A DNA stretch of 64,000 nucleotides, from positions 186,001-250,000 of the forward strand of contig JADFZL010000008.1 of the NCBI GenBank assembly GCA_015232575.1, read 5' to 3'. A model generated the notes under the pieces. It did no database searches. It was not told the origin of the DNA and was given only the letters and a program-made list of their open reading frames with translations. This stretch comes from Candidatus Rifleibacteriota bacterium (GTDB lineage: Bacteria; Muiribacteriota; Ozemobacteria; Ozemobacterales; Ozemobacteraceae). Below are positions 25,866-34,902 of this stretch, piece by piece. The translations under genes and the position numbers were made by a program. Within the stretch, counting starts at the first letter, position 1. Each line of letters begins with the position of its first letter.

Positions 25866-26677
25866 TCAGCAAAGATAATTACAAGTTAATTCGAACCAGT
25901 GGATTTACAATAATGGAAGTTATTATTTCTTCGGCGATACTGATTTCGCTTTTTTCAAGCGTAATATGGATATTTACGAGCAGTGGCAGATCTATTAACC
26001 GAGGCTCCTGGCAGGTGCAGGAACAGAAAGGACTTCAAATGTTTCTGGACGAATGTTCACGAGATCTCAACCGTGCTTCTCCGGCCATTTCAACCGTTGC
26101 CTCAAACGGTGAAATGATATTTGATCCAGGAAATCCCCAAACCCCGATAGCTGTAAATTCCAAAGTTTTCTCAACATCTGCACCGAAAAAAGCAAAATTA
26201 TCTACTTTTGCGGCAACTGACTGGAAGTGTCTGATGAGTTTCTGTATCAGCCGTCCTTATGTGGAAAAAAATGCCACAATGGGTATTACCCTCAATACTC
26301 CTGGAGAGTGGACTGGAATTTCAATGTGGGCAAAAGGGAGCGAAATTAGATATATACGAGCTAATGATCCAAATGTGTGGGCAGCGACCCCAAAAAACCT
26401 TCCAGCGGCAATCCCACCTCAGTATCCGTCGTCTTCCTGGGGAGGAGTTTCAAGCACCGGTAAATTCAGGCCTTCGAAAGAACGCATTAAAGACTTCATA
26501 GCAGCAAGAGACGTTAGCGAGATCTCTATTACTGCCTCCGGACCACCATATTCGATCATGGAAATCAGGTTGAAGCTGATTCGTCTGGAAAATGGAAAAC
26601 CTGCAAAACCAGAGCAGGCAATAGAACAGACAATAAGCGCCGCTCTTTCCACCGGTACGCCAATTGTAACTTTTTAA
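25862..26677 (+). CDS. Minor pseudopilin-like protein (PilW/GspJ type)
   Basis: 271 residues. Prepilin motif G-FTIMEV with Glu5, followed by a hydrophobic helix (IISSAILISLFSSVIWIF). The large soluble region contains IRYIRAND, TGISMWAKGSEI and a C-terminal segment VSEISITASGPPYSIMEIRLKL; such size and layout match GspJ/PilW. ATGA overlap with the previous gene (25862-25865) indicates coupling. Confidence 0.8.
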   Translation: MISKDNYKLIRTSGFTIMEVIISSAILISLFSSVIWIFTSSGRSINRGSWQVQEQKGLQMFLDECSRDLNRASPAISTVASNGEMIFDPGNPQTPIAVNSKVFSTSAPKKAKLSTFAATDWKCLMSFCISRPYVEKNATMGITLNTPGEWTGISMWAKGSEIRYIRANDPNVWAATPKNLPAAIPPQYPSSSWGGVSSTGKFRPSKERIKDFIAARDVSEISITASGPPYSIMEIRLKLIRLENGKPAKPEQAIEQTISAALSTGTPIVTF

Positions 26678-26698
26678 AAAAAAGGGGGAACCACTCTG

Positions 26699-27517
26699 TT
26701 GAGAAACGGAATATTAAAACCAGCCTTATTTCAGCTTCTGATGCTTATTTTTTCAGGCATTTCACTGGCTCAGCCCCAGTATGGTTTTGTTGATTACAGA
26801 CTTCTTCTGATGGCTCATCCGCTGATGATGCGCTTCGACGGAGAAATAAACAGATTTAATGAGTCGCCTTCGCAATTCGTCATAAATAAAGAAGATTCAA
26901 AGATTTCAATAGAAAAAAAGTTGGCTGATATTTCAAAAAAAATGACTGAGCTGGACAACGAAATCAAGCCTTTTCTTCAGGAGTCCAAAAAACCTGGAAA
27001 AAAATATGCAAAATACTGGAAAAAACGCAAGGCACTTCAGGAAGAATATGATCTTTCAAAAATAGCATTGAAAGAATTGAGTGTTGAAGGCAATTATCAT
27101 GAAGGGAAAACTTCAAATTCATCGGTTCTTCCGGTTGTTGAACTTATTAATTCATCATTAAAGGAAATTCTTGAGGAATTGAGAACAGAAAAAGGCCTTT
27201 CTGCTATTATAGACATTTCACCATTCATAAAAGCAAATAACACAAAACGCAGTGAAGATTTCAGCTTTGATGGGATTCCCGCAAATGAAAATCTTCATTT
27301 TTCAATCTGGAATGCTGATAAAACTAATTCCGGAGCTAAAATTACAAGTGTTCAATTGCATGAATGGGCAAGTGAAAAAGACAGTGCGATATGCAGATAT
27401 ATTCCGGGATACACATTCATGCCGCTGAGAGGCGGTGCAAAAGATTTGGTCATTGAATCTTTTGAAGCCGTGAAATCCAGATATAACCCATCCTTCAAGG
27501 GAGAAGACAATGAGTAA
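26699..27517 (+). CDS. Exported OmpH-like coiled-coil protein, paralogue A
   Basis: 272 residues. TTG start, with an AAGGGGG site about 9 bases upstream. Signal peptide (LLMLIFSGISLAQ). Opening motif FVDYRLLLMAHPLM followed by FDGEINRF and a coiled coil (IEKKLADISKKMTELDNEIKPF...KALQEEYDLSKIALKEL), then a compact C-terminal domain. The VDY-x-LL-x-x-HPLM-x-FD opening is shared with the next gene product, so the two are paralogues. They resemble OmpH/Skp in layout, but full homology is not shown. Overlaps the next gene by 8 bases. Confidence 0.72.
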   Translation: MRNGILKPALFQLLMLIFSGISLAQPQYGFVDYRLLLMAHPLMMRFDGEINRFNESPSQFVINKEDSKISIEKKLADISKKMTELDNEIKPFLQESKKPGKKYAKYWKKRKALQEEYDLSKIALKELSVEGNYHEGKTSNSSVLPVVELINSSLKEILEELRTEKGLSAIIDISPFIKANNTKRSEDFSFDGIPANENLHFSIWNADKTNSGAKITSVQLHEWASEKDSAICRYIPGYTFMPLRGGAKDLVIESFEAVKSRYNPSFKGEDNE

Positions 27518-28490
27518 TTTATTTAAAACATTTTTCATCTCTTTTATGCTGTCAGTGATCTTTACCTCTGGTTCCCCGCTAGTTTTCGCTGAAAAACTGC
27601 CACCGACCGTAACAGTTGACTACAAATTACTCTTTCTACTTCACCCGCTCATGGCAGAATTTGACTGGAGCCTTGGGAGACACATCAAAAAAGACATAGA
27701 CATGGCCAACTCTGTAAGCCTTTCCAAGCTTAATTCTCAAATGAACCAGCTCAACGATAAAGCAAAAAGCAACTGTGCAATAATTGAGAAGGAAATTGAA
27801 AAAGTTACCCTTGAAATAGCTAAAATAGAACAAAGCGGTAATCTACCTCTCGCTACAACACCAGCGGCACTTGATCTGAATGAAATTCTCGGAAAGATTA
27901 AAGCAAAGAAAAAAGAATTGCTCGCAAAAATTGAGGGTTTAAAAGCAGAGCGTGATAAGCACATGGATTCGGTCTTTGATCCAATGTATCTTTCACGAGA
28001 AGAATCTCAGAAAATTTCGAATAAGGCAATAAAAGAAATAGATGCAATTCTGGAAAAGTTTTCCTCGGAAAATGAAAACGCCCTGATAATTGATAAAGCT
28101 TTTCTGCCACAGAGAAAAGTCACAGAAAGCTACTTTCCAACCGTAGAAAGTTGTACAAATCTATTAAACATTGGGCTGAAACAAACACTGCTTGAATTCA
28201 ACATGAAACTTCCCGTTCCGGAAAAATCTATTTATGCAAATGACCCCGAAACACTAAAAAAGTTTGAAGGAACTCTATCAAGAAAAAAAGAATTTGAAAA
28301 GTTCATATCAACAGTTCTTTCAAAATATCCTGCAGTGAATTCCATCCTTGGGTTAGACAGCAGACTTTTTCTAATTGGTGGAAAAAACAATGACATTACT
28401 TCAAAAATTTTGAAGGAAATTTTAATCAGCTATAAAGTCTCCGAATCTATAACTGAAGCCATTCTTTCAATTGTTGATTCAACGAACTGA
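27510..28490 (+). CDS. Exported OmpH-like coiled-coil protein, paralogue B
   Basis: 326 residues. Signal peptide then TVDYKLLFLLHPLM, AEFDWSLG and a long coiled coil (about residues 60-160) with LNSQMNQLNDKAKS and KAKKKELLAKIEGLKAERDK. The C-terminal half holds a FLPQRKVTESYFPTVES block and a hydrophobic end. The sequence opening and order match the preceding protein, so it is a diverged tandem duplicate. Likely periplasmic chaperone or scaffold for the large exported protein or for the secretin; inference. Confidence 0.7.
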   Translation: MSNLFKTFFISFMLSVIFTSGSPLVFAEKLPPTVTVDYKLLFLLHPLMAEFDWSLGRHIKKDIDMANSVSLSKLNSQMNQLNDKAKSNCAIIEKEIEKVTLEIAKIEQSGNLPLATTPAALDLNEILGKIKAKKKELLAKIEGLKAERDKHMDSVFDPMYLSREESQKISNKAIKEIDAILEKFSSENENALIIDKAFLPQRKVTESYFPTVESCTNLLNIGLKQTLLEFNMKLPVPEKSIYANDPETLKKFEGTLSRKKEFEKFISTVLSKYPAVNSILGLDSRLFLIGGKNNDITSKILKEILISYKVSESITEAILSIVDSTN

Positions 28491-28534
28491 ATACAAGTGC
28501 AATAAGGGTGAACGTTAACACTGGGAGGTGGGTT

Positions 28535-31500
28535 ATGCGAAATTATTTTATTCTGATAATGTGCCTTGTCCTTATTTTCCCTCAGGCGGGTTTTTCACTT
28601 GACTCGAGATATGAGCGAAACGGGGAAGCCTACCTTCTTATTGGTGACGGCATAGCTGGGAAAAGAGGCGTATACCGTTTGAACAATCCCAGCGGTGAAC
28701 TCAGCGCCTCGCATTTTGGTGGAGATAAAAGTGCGTTTGACCCCGGCAACAGCCGCGGATTGAACGTCGACCTTGAAAGGAAAGTTTTCACTTTCACCCA
28801 GCACACTGATCCGGGGTATATGCTCGACACAAAAAGAAAACTTTCGCGTTTGATGAAAAAAGAAGGCGACTGTACTTTATTTGGCGCTCACGTTGAAACC
28901 AGGCAGCATTATCCGGTAGACATTTCCGTAGGTTATCCGACATTGCACGACTCTGACGGCACACTTAACGGTCAGACAGCCCAGGGAGCCGGCCAACCGG
29001 TTTACACTACAAAGGGAAGTTGGGGAAACTGGGGAGGTGTTAGCAAAAGCCTCAACAGATGGATATCATGGGGAGACCGCGGAAGATTCGTAAGCACTCC
29101 AGGTTCGTGGGTAAGTGGTGTCTACAATGGAAAATGGGCTGATGACTCCGGAAACAATCCCGTAAGAACGCAAAAAGACCCGCGCACAGGCTACGAAGGC
29201 TGGTGGTATGAGGCTTACTGCTGTTATCCAAACACATACTGGTATCCCGGAGGTGCAGCATTCTGGCTTTACTGGGTTCCAATCAATTCATCTGGCTACG
29301 GAACAGTGCCAAACGACTCCTGGTGGCAAAGCCGGGACAGAGATCCTGGCAACAGGCCAGGCAACATGTTCTACTGGGACCGCCTTTGGGAACAGAGAGT
29401 ATGGTATGACCTGAAAAACTGGGTTCAATCAAGAGATGGCTTCGGCATAGACCCTTATGGGAAACCAGTTATTCCAGGAGAAACAGTTCAAAACATCGAC
29501 TACACAGCACGCGAATATCTCGTACGATACAGAATTTCAGCATGTATTAACTGCGTGTGCGTAAATGGTGGCGGAGGAAGCCTTACAGAACCAACCCCAA
29601 AATATATTTCAATAGCTCTTTCTCCCTTTGGAAGAACATATCAGTATTCCAGATCGGTAAGTGCAAAGGATGCTCAGCTCAAGCTGAATGGCTCGGAAGT
29701 CGCTTTAACTAATGCCAATATACGCGGCGACCCTAATGATCTCACAACAAAATGGGTTGGTATATCAGCGAAATCAAAAACTGAAGAATTTATTTATCTT
29801 CTTGGAAATAAATTCTTTCGAGACTGTATTCCGGGTCTTCCAGGCTCTTTTGACGCTACATCAGTTTCTGTATCTGATCAGTGGAATCTTCAAGGCGGAA
29901 TTATTTTTGCTTACGACAAAAACACTGGTTTTGCCTATCAGATATTTCGCAATGACAAAGACGGGGGAAATGCTGTAACCGCCTGGAAAACTCTTAATCT
30001 TGGTGGCAATATAGACGATCTGAAGTCCGATGGATTCGGCAATGTTTATTTTACTAGAACAGTTTTAAATCCGGCAGACGATAAAATTACCATTTCAAAT
30101 GTAGTGTCCTTTGCCAAAACAGGTGGCTCTTACCGCGGGCAGACACCTGGAATACTTTATTATAATCAGAATGTTGATAAAACAGCTTTTAAACGTGAAA
30201 CTGGAGCGTCCTCAGACACATCAATCGGAAAAGTTAATCTTGGAATTAACCGTTTTTACAGAAGATTTATCGCAGACGACACGATATGGACTTCACTCAC
30301 ACTTGCAAATCTTGCTCAGAAATCAGCTCTGAGCGGCTGGATCTGGTCTGATTCATCTCCGAAGCCACCCTCTGTAAGAGTTAATGAGCCAGATGCAATA
30401 CAACTTGCAGTAATAAACGTCGGTACGCCCCCGCACCCTGAAAACACCGGACAGGGAAAAATTGACATCTGCGGACCTGCTTCTCAAAGCTATCTAATGA
30501 CAGATAAATATGATCAGGGAGTATACTCGTTCAAAGTTGAAAATGCCCCAAAGTGGCTCGGCGATGACAATGTCGTGCTTCCCGGGAAAGACGGTTGGGT
30601 TGAGGATCAAAGCGGAAACGCCTTCACAGGAGGCTTCTGTAGTTCTCTTGTAAATACTAATCCTGACTCTGTTTCCAGATCATGGATATCGCCAGAAGTT
30701 CTCTACAACTGGAAAGTTATAAGAATTCAAGACGCAATAGGTATTGCAACCAGAACAGATTGTATTGAAAAAGTTAACTATACAAGAAACAGGCTCAGCT
30801 ATTACTTCACTCCCGGTGCTTATGAAATTCACTGTTCAGCAAAATACAAATGGTATGATTACGATAGTCTTCCCTTCGGATCTACAATTCAAAACAGGGC
30901 TTCTGCTATCAGACCTACCGGTGGCGATAAATATCAGCAATGTAAAGCAAAGGGCGATTATTCAGCATTTTCATCAATACTTGGTTTTGTTGGACCTACG
31001 AACACAGCTAATACGGCTGTTCAGGTAATCAGAATTAAAGAAGGTCCACCTCCTCCTACGGGTGATATCGTTCCAATGCAGCAGGCAAAAGCAACCTCTT
31101 CTCCCGTGTACAACTTCCCAACTCCGATTACGCTGGCAGCACCAATCGGAAAGATTGATTACTTTGTTGCAACTCAGGCAGAAAATATGCTTTACAGAAT
31201 ATCTCCTGCATCAATCAGCCTTATATGGGATCTCCCTCAGCTTAAAACGAAGCTTTCTGACATAAACATGGTAGACACCACGCTTGAATGGACAAGTGAT
31301 GCACAGTTTACATGGATATACGATGTTGCAATGCCCGATGGAAGTGCCGGACCTTCGACCACAATAACAAAGAGTCTTACCAGCAATGTAAATCCTGAAA
31401 TATCACTCGCATTGAATATGCCAACCGACCCAAGCGTTGGAACAATAACATGTCAACTTCTCAGAACATGGCATTATTTCAGAAATGTTTACACTTACGA

Positions 31501-32845
31501 CCCCGACACAGAAGAGAGAATTCTTCTTGATCCTGTTGAAATAATGGGTGAATTACGATACCGTGCAACCTCAAGAATTCTTGTTCTTGATAATGAAGCC
31601 CCGAAAATAGTCTCTGTAAACGGTTTTACAAGCTTTCCAAAGAATCCGATTCTGCTTGGCAACACCTGGGGCCTGGTTACGGAAAGTCTTTCCTGGTCGG
31701 GTTATTCAAATCCTGACAAGTTTTCAATTCTTGTAAGAGATAACAACCCATTTGCGAACAGCAATTCTACCCTCGCAATTTCCGGGTCAAAGCATAACCG
31801 CGGGTCGAAAACAAAAGCTGCATTTTCGTTTGAACGAAAGAATTCAAAAGAGCTCTTCCCCAGTGCTGCCGGTGCTGCGATGAACTGGTATTCAAGTCCA
31901 CCGCCTTCTGTTCTTTCCGATGGGTCAAAGAGTAGCACCTATAAGGTAGTAAGAACTCCGCAGTCATACACAAGAGGAGCAACATTCAGTGAGGTTCTTT
32001 ACGAACTCGCTCTTGCTGATTGGGTTCATGTTCAGGACAACACAAGTCTTGTCGCAAGCGATGCCTGTAACCGCTGGCCGTGGGATATGGCCAACAATTC
32101 ACCAACTTATCGCGCAAACGGACAGCTTGGAGCACCTCATCCGGGATATGCACTGTTCTTTATTGCAACAGATAGTTCAGGCATTGGAATGACACGCGGA
32201 CATCTTGGAAATGTCTGGATTAAAGATAACCTTCTTCCAGTTCCATATACAATTGTGAATGATTATGCCAAAAACGTCGTTAATGAAAAAGTTCCTTATA
32301 ATATTGATTCATGGCTTAAACTCTATCACAAATTAGCTATAGCCAATACATGGGCTGTTGACAAAAGCGGCGTTTTTGTTTCAAAGGGAACAATAACCCC
32401 TGTTGCTGATTCAAATGTAATCGGTATCCCACGTGGGCTCGTCAGCGAAATGACTATTCCATATCATCCACCGAAATTTGAGGAAGGCATGGAAGTATTC
32501 TTTGCTGTTTCAGCAACAGACAACATCAACGTTGCGTCAAACACTGGAAACACTTCAAATGAGCCCAGAATAGTTATTAATGGACCTATAGCAGGTGGAA
32601 TTTATCAGACCGATACCGCTAAAGCCCCGACACCAGCAACAATTGATTCAGATAACACACCTTCTCTGCTGAGAGCAATTCTTCAGTATCCGGGGGTTTA
32701 TAACTGTACCATATCAGCACAGGACAATGCAGTTGATTTCAGCGGTAATCCGGCACCCAATAAAAGGACAATAGAATTCGGAATAGTTGTTTCACCTGTT
32801 GATATGGATGTTCGTATACTTGAACAGAAAAATGAAAAGTTCTGA
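28535..32845 (+). CDS. Very large exported Trp-rich protein of unknown function
   Basis: 1436 residues from ATG 28535, which follows GGGAGG at 6 bases. Signal peptide (LIMCLVLIFPQAGFS). Residues about 161-302 hold 17 Trp plus many Tyr, Gly and a CCYPNTYWYPGG segment. A Cys cluster (CINCVCVNGGGG) lies near residue 340. The middle part has propeller-like repeats (GGIIFAYDKNTGFAYQIF, DGFGNVYFTR), followed by beta-rich Ig-like stretches to the end (TISAQDNAVDFSG). No membrane anchor at the C-terminus. Lying right after the pseudopilins and OmpH-like genes, it may be the exported substrate or tip adhesin of this machine (inference). No family recognised. Confidence 0.7.
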   Translation: MRNYFILIMCLVLIFPQAGFSLDSRYERNGEAYLLIGDGIAGKRGVYRLNNPSGELSASHFGGDKSAFDPGNSRGLNVDLERKVFTFTQHTDPGYMLDTKRKLSRLMKKEGDCTLFGAHVETRQHYPVDISVGYPTLHDSDGTLNGQTAQGAGQPVYTTKGSWGNWGGVSKSLNRWISWGDRGRFVSTPGSWVSGVYNGKWADDSGNNPVRTQKDPRTGYEGWWYEAYCCYPNTYWYPGGAAFWLYWVPINSSGYGTVPNDSWWQSRDRDPGNRPGNMFYWDRLWEQRVWYDLKNWVQSRDGFGIDPYGKPVIPGETVQNIDYTAREYLVRYRISACINCVCVNGGGGSLTEPTPKYISIALSPFGRTYQYSRSVSAKDAQLKLNGSEVALTNANIRGDPNDLTTKWVGISAKSKTEEFIYLLGNKFFRDCIPGLPGSFDATSVSVSDQWNLQGGIIFAYDKNTGFAYQIFRNDKDGGNAVTAWKTLNLGGNIDDLKSDGFGNVYFTRTVLNPADDKITISNVVSFAKTGGSYRGQTPGILYYNQNVDKTAFKRETGASSDTSIGKVNLGINRFYRRFIADDTIWTSLTLANLAQKSALSGWIWSDSSPKPPSVRVNEPDAIQLAVINVGTPPHPENTGQGKIDICGPASQSYLMTDKYDQGVYSFKVENAPKWLGDDNVVLPGKDGWVEDQSGNAFTGGFCSSLVNTNPDSVSRSWISPEVLYNWKVIRIQDAIGIATRTDCIEKVNYTRNRLSYYFTPGAYEIHCSAKYKWYDYDSLPFGSTIQNRASAIRPTGGDKYQQCKAKGDYSAFSSILGFVGPTNTANTAVQVIRIKEGPPPPTGDIVPMQQAKATSSPVYNFPTPITLAAPIGKIDYFVATQAENMLYRISPASISLIWDLPQLKTKLSDINMVDTTLEWTSDAQFTWIYDVAMPDGSAGPSTTITKSLTSNVNPEISLALNMPTDPSVGTITCQLLRTWHYFRNVYTYDPDTEERILLDPVEIMGELRYRATSRILVLDNEAPKIVSVNGFTSFPKNPILLGNTWGLVTESLSWSGYSNPDKFSILVRDNNPFANSNSTLAISGSKHNRGSKTKAAFSFERKNSKELFPSAAGAAMNWYSSPPPSVLSDGSKSSTYKVVRTPQSYTRGATFSEVLYELALADWVHVQDNTSLVASDACNRWPWDMANNSPTYRANGQLGAPHPGYALFFIATDSSGIGMTRGHLGNVWIKDNLLPVPYTIVNDYAKNVVNEKVPYNIDSWLKLYHKLAIANTWAVDKSGVFVSKGTITPVADSNVIGIPRGLVSEMTIPYHPPKFEEGMEVFFAVSATDNINVASNTGNTSNEPRIVINGPIAGGIYQTDTAKAPTPATIDSDNTPSLLRAILQYPGVYNCTISAQDNAVDFSGNPAPNKRTIEFGIVVSPVDMDVRILEQKNEKF

Positions 32846-32876
32846 GCATTTAACTGATAAGCATTAAGAAACTGAT

Positions 32877-32900
32877 TTTTAACCTCGGAAAACACGGATT
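32877..32900 (+). repeat. ACGGAA-type short dispersed repeat
   Basis: TTTTAACCTCGGAAAACACG and the following bases resemble the AACCACGGAA-n-ACACGGAA elements common in intergenic regions of diverse bacteria. A second copy lies at 34615-34650. It sits in the 149-base gap after the large Trp-rich gene. Confidence 0.45.
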
Positions 32901-32994
32901 ATTTAAAGGGAAAGAAATCACTGTGCATAATCAGTTAACATATTCACACGACCGAATTCTGGAGCTTGAGTTAACACACTCTTAAGGAATATTG

Positions 32995-33750
32995 ATGTTT
33001 TGCAATGCCATTAAACTGTTTGGTTATTCATTACTGTTTGTGTCAGTATTTTTCACAAATGCTGGCGAGTGTGGCTCAGATAGTTCAATTCCTGAGCCAC
33101 CTCCGCCGCTGAAACTTGATGGAACTTCTTTTGAATCAGTTCCATCAAGTATGACGTTCGATTATTTTATTAAAAAAAATGAAATATCCACCTATCCAAC
33201 TTCATGTGTTCCGAAAGTTTCTGAAGCTTCGGAATCATTCTGTTTTGGGCCCTGTCGCGAAGAATATTTCATTGAATCAAAAAAAAGAGGCAGGAATATT
33301 TCTGTTGCTTCGGTGTCTGCAATGGACGGGAGAGAACTTTTTGAAGAGCTTGATAAATTCAGAAATGAAAACAGAAAAACCGATGGGCAGAATGAAAGCA
33401 ACAAAAACAATGAAAACAACACAATCAATGAAAGCAATCAAAAGAGAATTATTTCTGAAAAAACTCTTAAAACTCTTTTAAATACACTTCCCCAGAAAGA
33501 AATATTCCTCATTAAAATTGAAAATGAATCAGATAAGAGCAGATTTGAAATTCCTGGAACCATCGCTTTAAAAAGCTTATTAGATGGAAATTTCCAGACT
33601 GAAAAAATTAAAGATTTCATTGTTGTTATGTATGGAGAATCACCATTGTGTCAATATCCTTTTGAAGTCCAGAAAAAGCTTTATGAGAAAGGATTTCACA
33701 ACACCATTTTTTTTCAGGATGGAACTTCCGGATGGCTCGAATCTAAATAA
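32995..33750 (+). CDS. Exported rhodanese-like protein with a degenerate active site
   Basis: 251 residues. The ATG 32995 is preferred over the adjacent TTG because AAGGA lies 6 bases upstream. Signal peptide then a Pro-rich EPPPPLKLDG stretch. A polar linker rich in Asn and Glu (about 120-150) separates a front domain from a C-terminal rhodanese-like domain (about 160-251): IPGTIALKSL, IVVMYGESPLCQYPFEVQKKL, EKGFHNTIFFQDGTSGWLE. In rhodaneses the catalytic Cys would sit right after the YC-like strand; here that position is Gly (YGE), and a Cys occurs five residues later. So sulfur-transfer activity is doubtful. It follows the Trp-rich gene by 149 bases. Confidence 0.6.
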   Translation: MFCNAIKLFGYSLLFVSVFFTNAGECGSDSSIPEPPPPLKLDGTSFESVPSSMTFDYFIKKNEISTYPTSCVPKVSEASESFCFGPCREEYFIESKKRGRNISVASVSAMDGRELFEELDKFRNENRKTDGQNESNKNNENNTINESNQKRIISEKTLKTLLNTLPQKEIFLIKIENESDKSRFEIPGTIALKSLLDGNFQTEKIKDFIVVMYGESPLCQYPFEVQKKLYEKGFHNTIFFQDGTSGWLESK

Positions 33751-33855
33751 AAAATCAATTTCCCTGATTCCCATAAAATATGTTAATCTTATATCTCACC
33801 AGAAATTATTCAGATAATCTCTAATAATCTGATTTTCGTATTTTATGGAGAATGT

Positions 33856-34599
33856 ATGGAAAAGAAAAACGCTGTAATAGTAGATGATGAGTATCTTGCA
33901 CGAGAAGGTCTGAAGACACTTCTTCTTGGTTACCCCGAAATCAGCATTATCGCTGAATTTTCCCGTTTCGACGAAATCCGCAAATTTCTTGAAAACAACT
34001 CCCCCGATGTAATTTTTCTGGACATCCAGTTATTTGGACGCAATGCCTTTGATCTTCTTCCATTTATTCCAGAAAAAACAAATGTTATCTTCATTACAGC
34101 TTATGATTCATACGCTGTCAGGGCTTTTGAAATCAATGCACTTGATTATCTTTTAAAGCCTATTAACAGAGATCGTCTTGCGCTCGCCCTGAAAAGGCTA
34201 TTTGAAAAAACTTCTGAAAAACCAAAACAGAGTAAAATTTCAAATCTAACACCAGAGGATGGAATTTTATTAAGTATTTCCGGCCGACAGAAGCTTGTTA
34301 AAATATCAAGCATAGTTGCAATTACTTCTAATGGCGAATATTCTGAAGTACATCCATTTCAGAGCGAAACCGGACTTGTGAGAAAAGCTCTTAAAAACTG
34401 GGAAAACGAATTACCTAAAAACAAATTCATCAGAATTCACAGAAATACTATTGTAAACCTTGAAATGATAAAAAAAGTTCAGAAACTCGAAGACGGAAGA
34501 TGCAAAATTCAACTGAATGGAATTCCCATTACCTTTGAAACAAGCCGCAGAATGAACCCTGAATTCGAGAAAGCCCATGAAATAACCGAAGAGGCGTAA
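33856..34599 (+). CDS. LytTR-family response regulator
   Basis: 247 residues. Receiver domain with acidic residues DD10-11, phospho-acceptor Asp56 (IFLDIQLFG), ITAYDS and LLKPINRDR, then a linker and LytTR DNA-binding domain (about 140-247; GRQKLVKISSIVAI, FIRIHRNTIVNLEMIKKV). It binds direct repeats upstream of its targets. GGAG precedes the ATG. The kinase partner is likely the LytS-type protein encoded at 22957, although they are separated by 10 kb within the same locus. Confidence 0.92.
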   Translation: MEKKNAVIVDDEYLAREGLKTLLLGYPEISIIAEFSRFDEIRKFLENNSPDVIFLDIQLFGRNAFDLLPFIPEKTNVIFITAYDSYAVRAFEINALDYLLKPINRDRLALALKRLFEKTSEKPKQSKISNLTPEDGILLSISGRQKLVKISSIVAITSNGEYSEVHPFQSETGLVRKALKNWENELPKNKFIRIHRNTIVNLEMIKKVQKLEDGRCKIQLNGIPITFETSRRMNPEFEKAHEITEEA

Positions 34600-34902
34600 A
34601 CAAAAAAGATTGTTTTAACCACGGAAATACACGGAATTTCACGGAATTTTAAATACCTGAATTCAAACCCAGATTTACCGAATAGTATGTTAATTTTTCT
34701 TGATTTTTTTTCATGAAAGAATTTCACTTCATTTGCATGTAATCTTAATTTGCTGTCCAAAATTTAGGTTCCATGCAAAAGTTAGATAATAGTGCTAAAT
34801 AGAAATTTACAAAAACCTTTTGTGTGGGACTTGAGACATTTTCTGTTTTGTGTTAGTGTATCTGCGAAAAAAAAATGATATTTTTCGTCAAGGAGCAAAC
34901 TA
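34600..34902. other. Intergenic region with ACGGAA-type repeat
   Basis: 303 bases without a gene. At 34615-34650 there are three spaced copies of CACGGAA, matching the element at 32877. The rest is AT-rich and includes the putative promoter at 34831-34859. It marks the end of the secretin locus and the start of the envelope biogenesis genes. Confidence 0.6.
34831..34859 (+). promoter_or_regulatory. Putative promoter of the aminotransferase-bamA-lpx gene cluster
   Basis: TTGAGA at 34831-34836 and TAGTGT at 34854-34859 with a 17-base spacer, 44 bases upstream of the ATG at 34903. The -10 match is weak. Confidence 0.35.
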
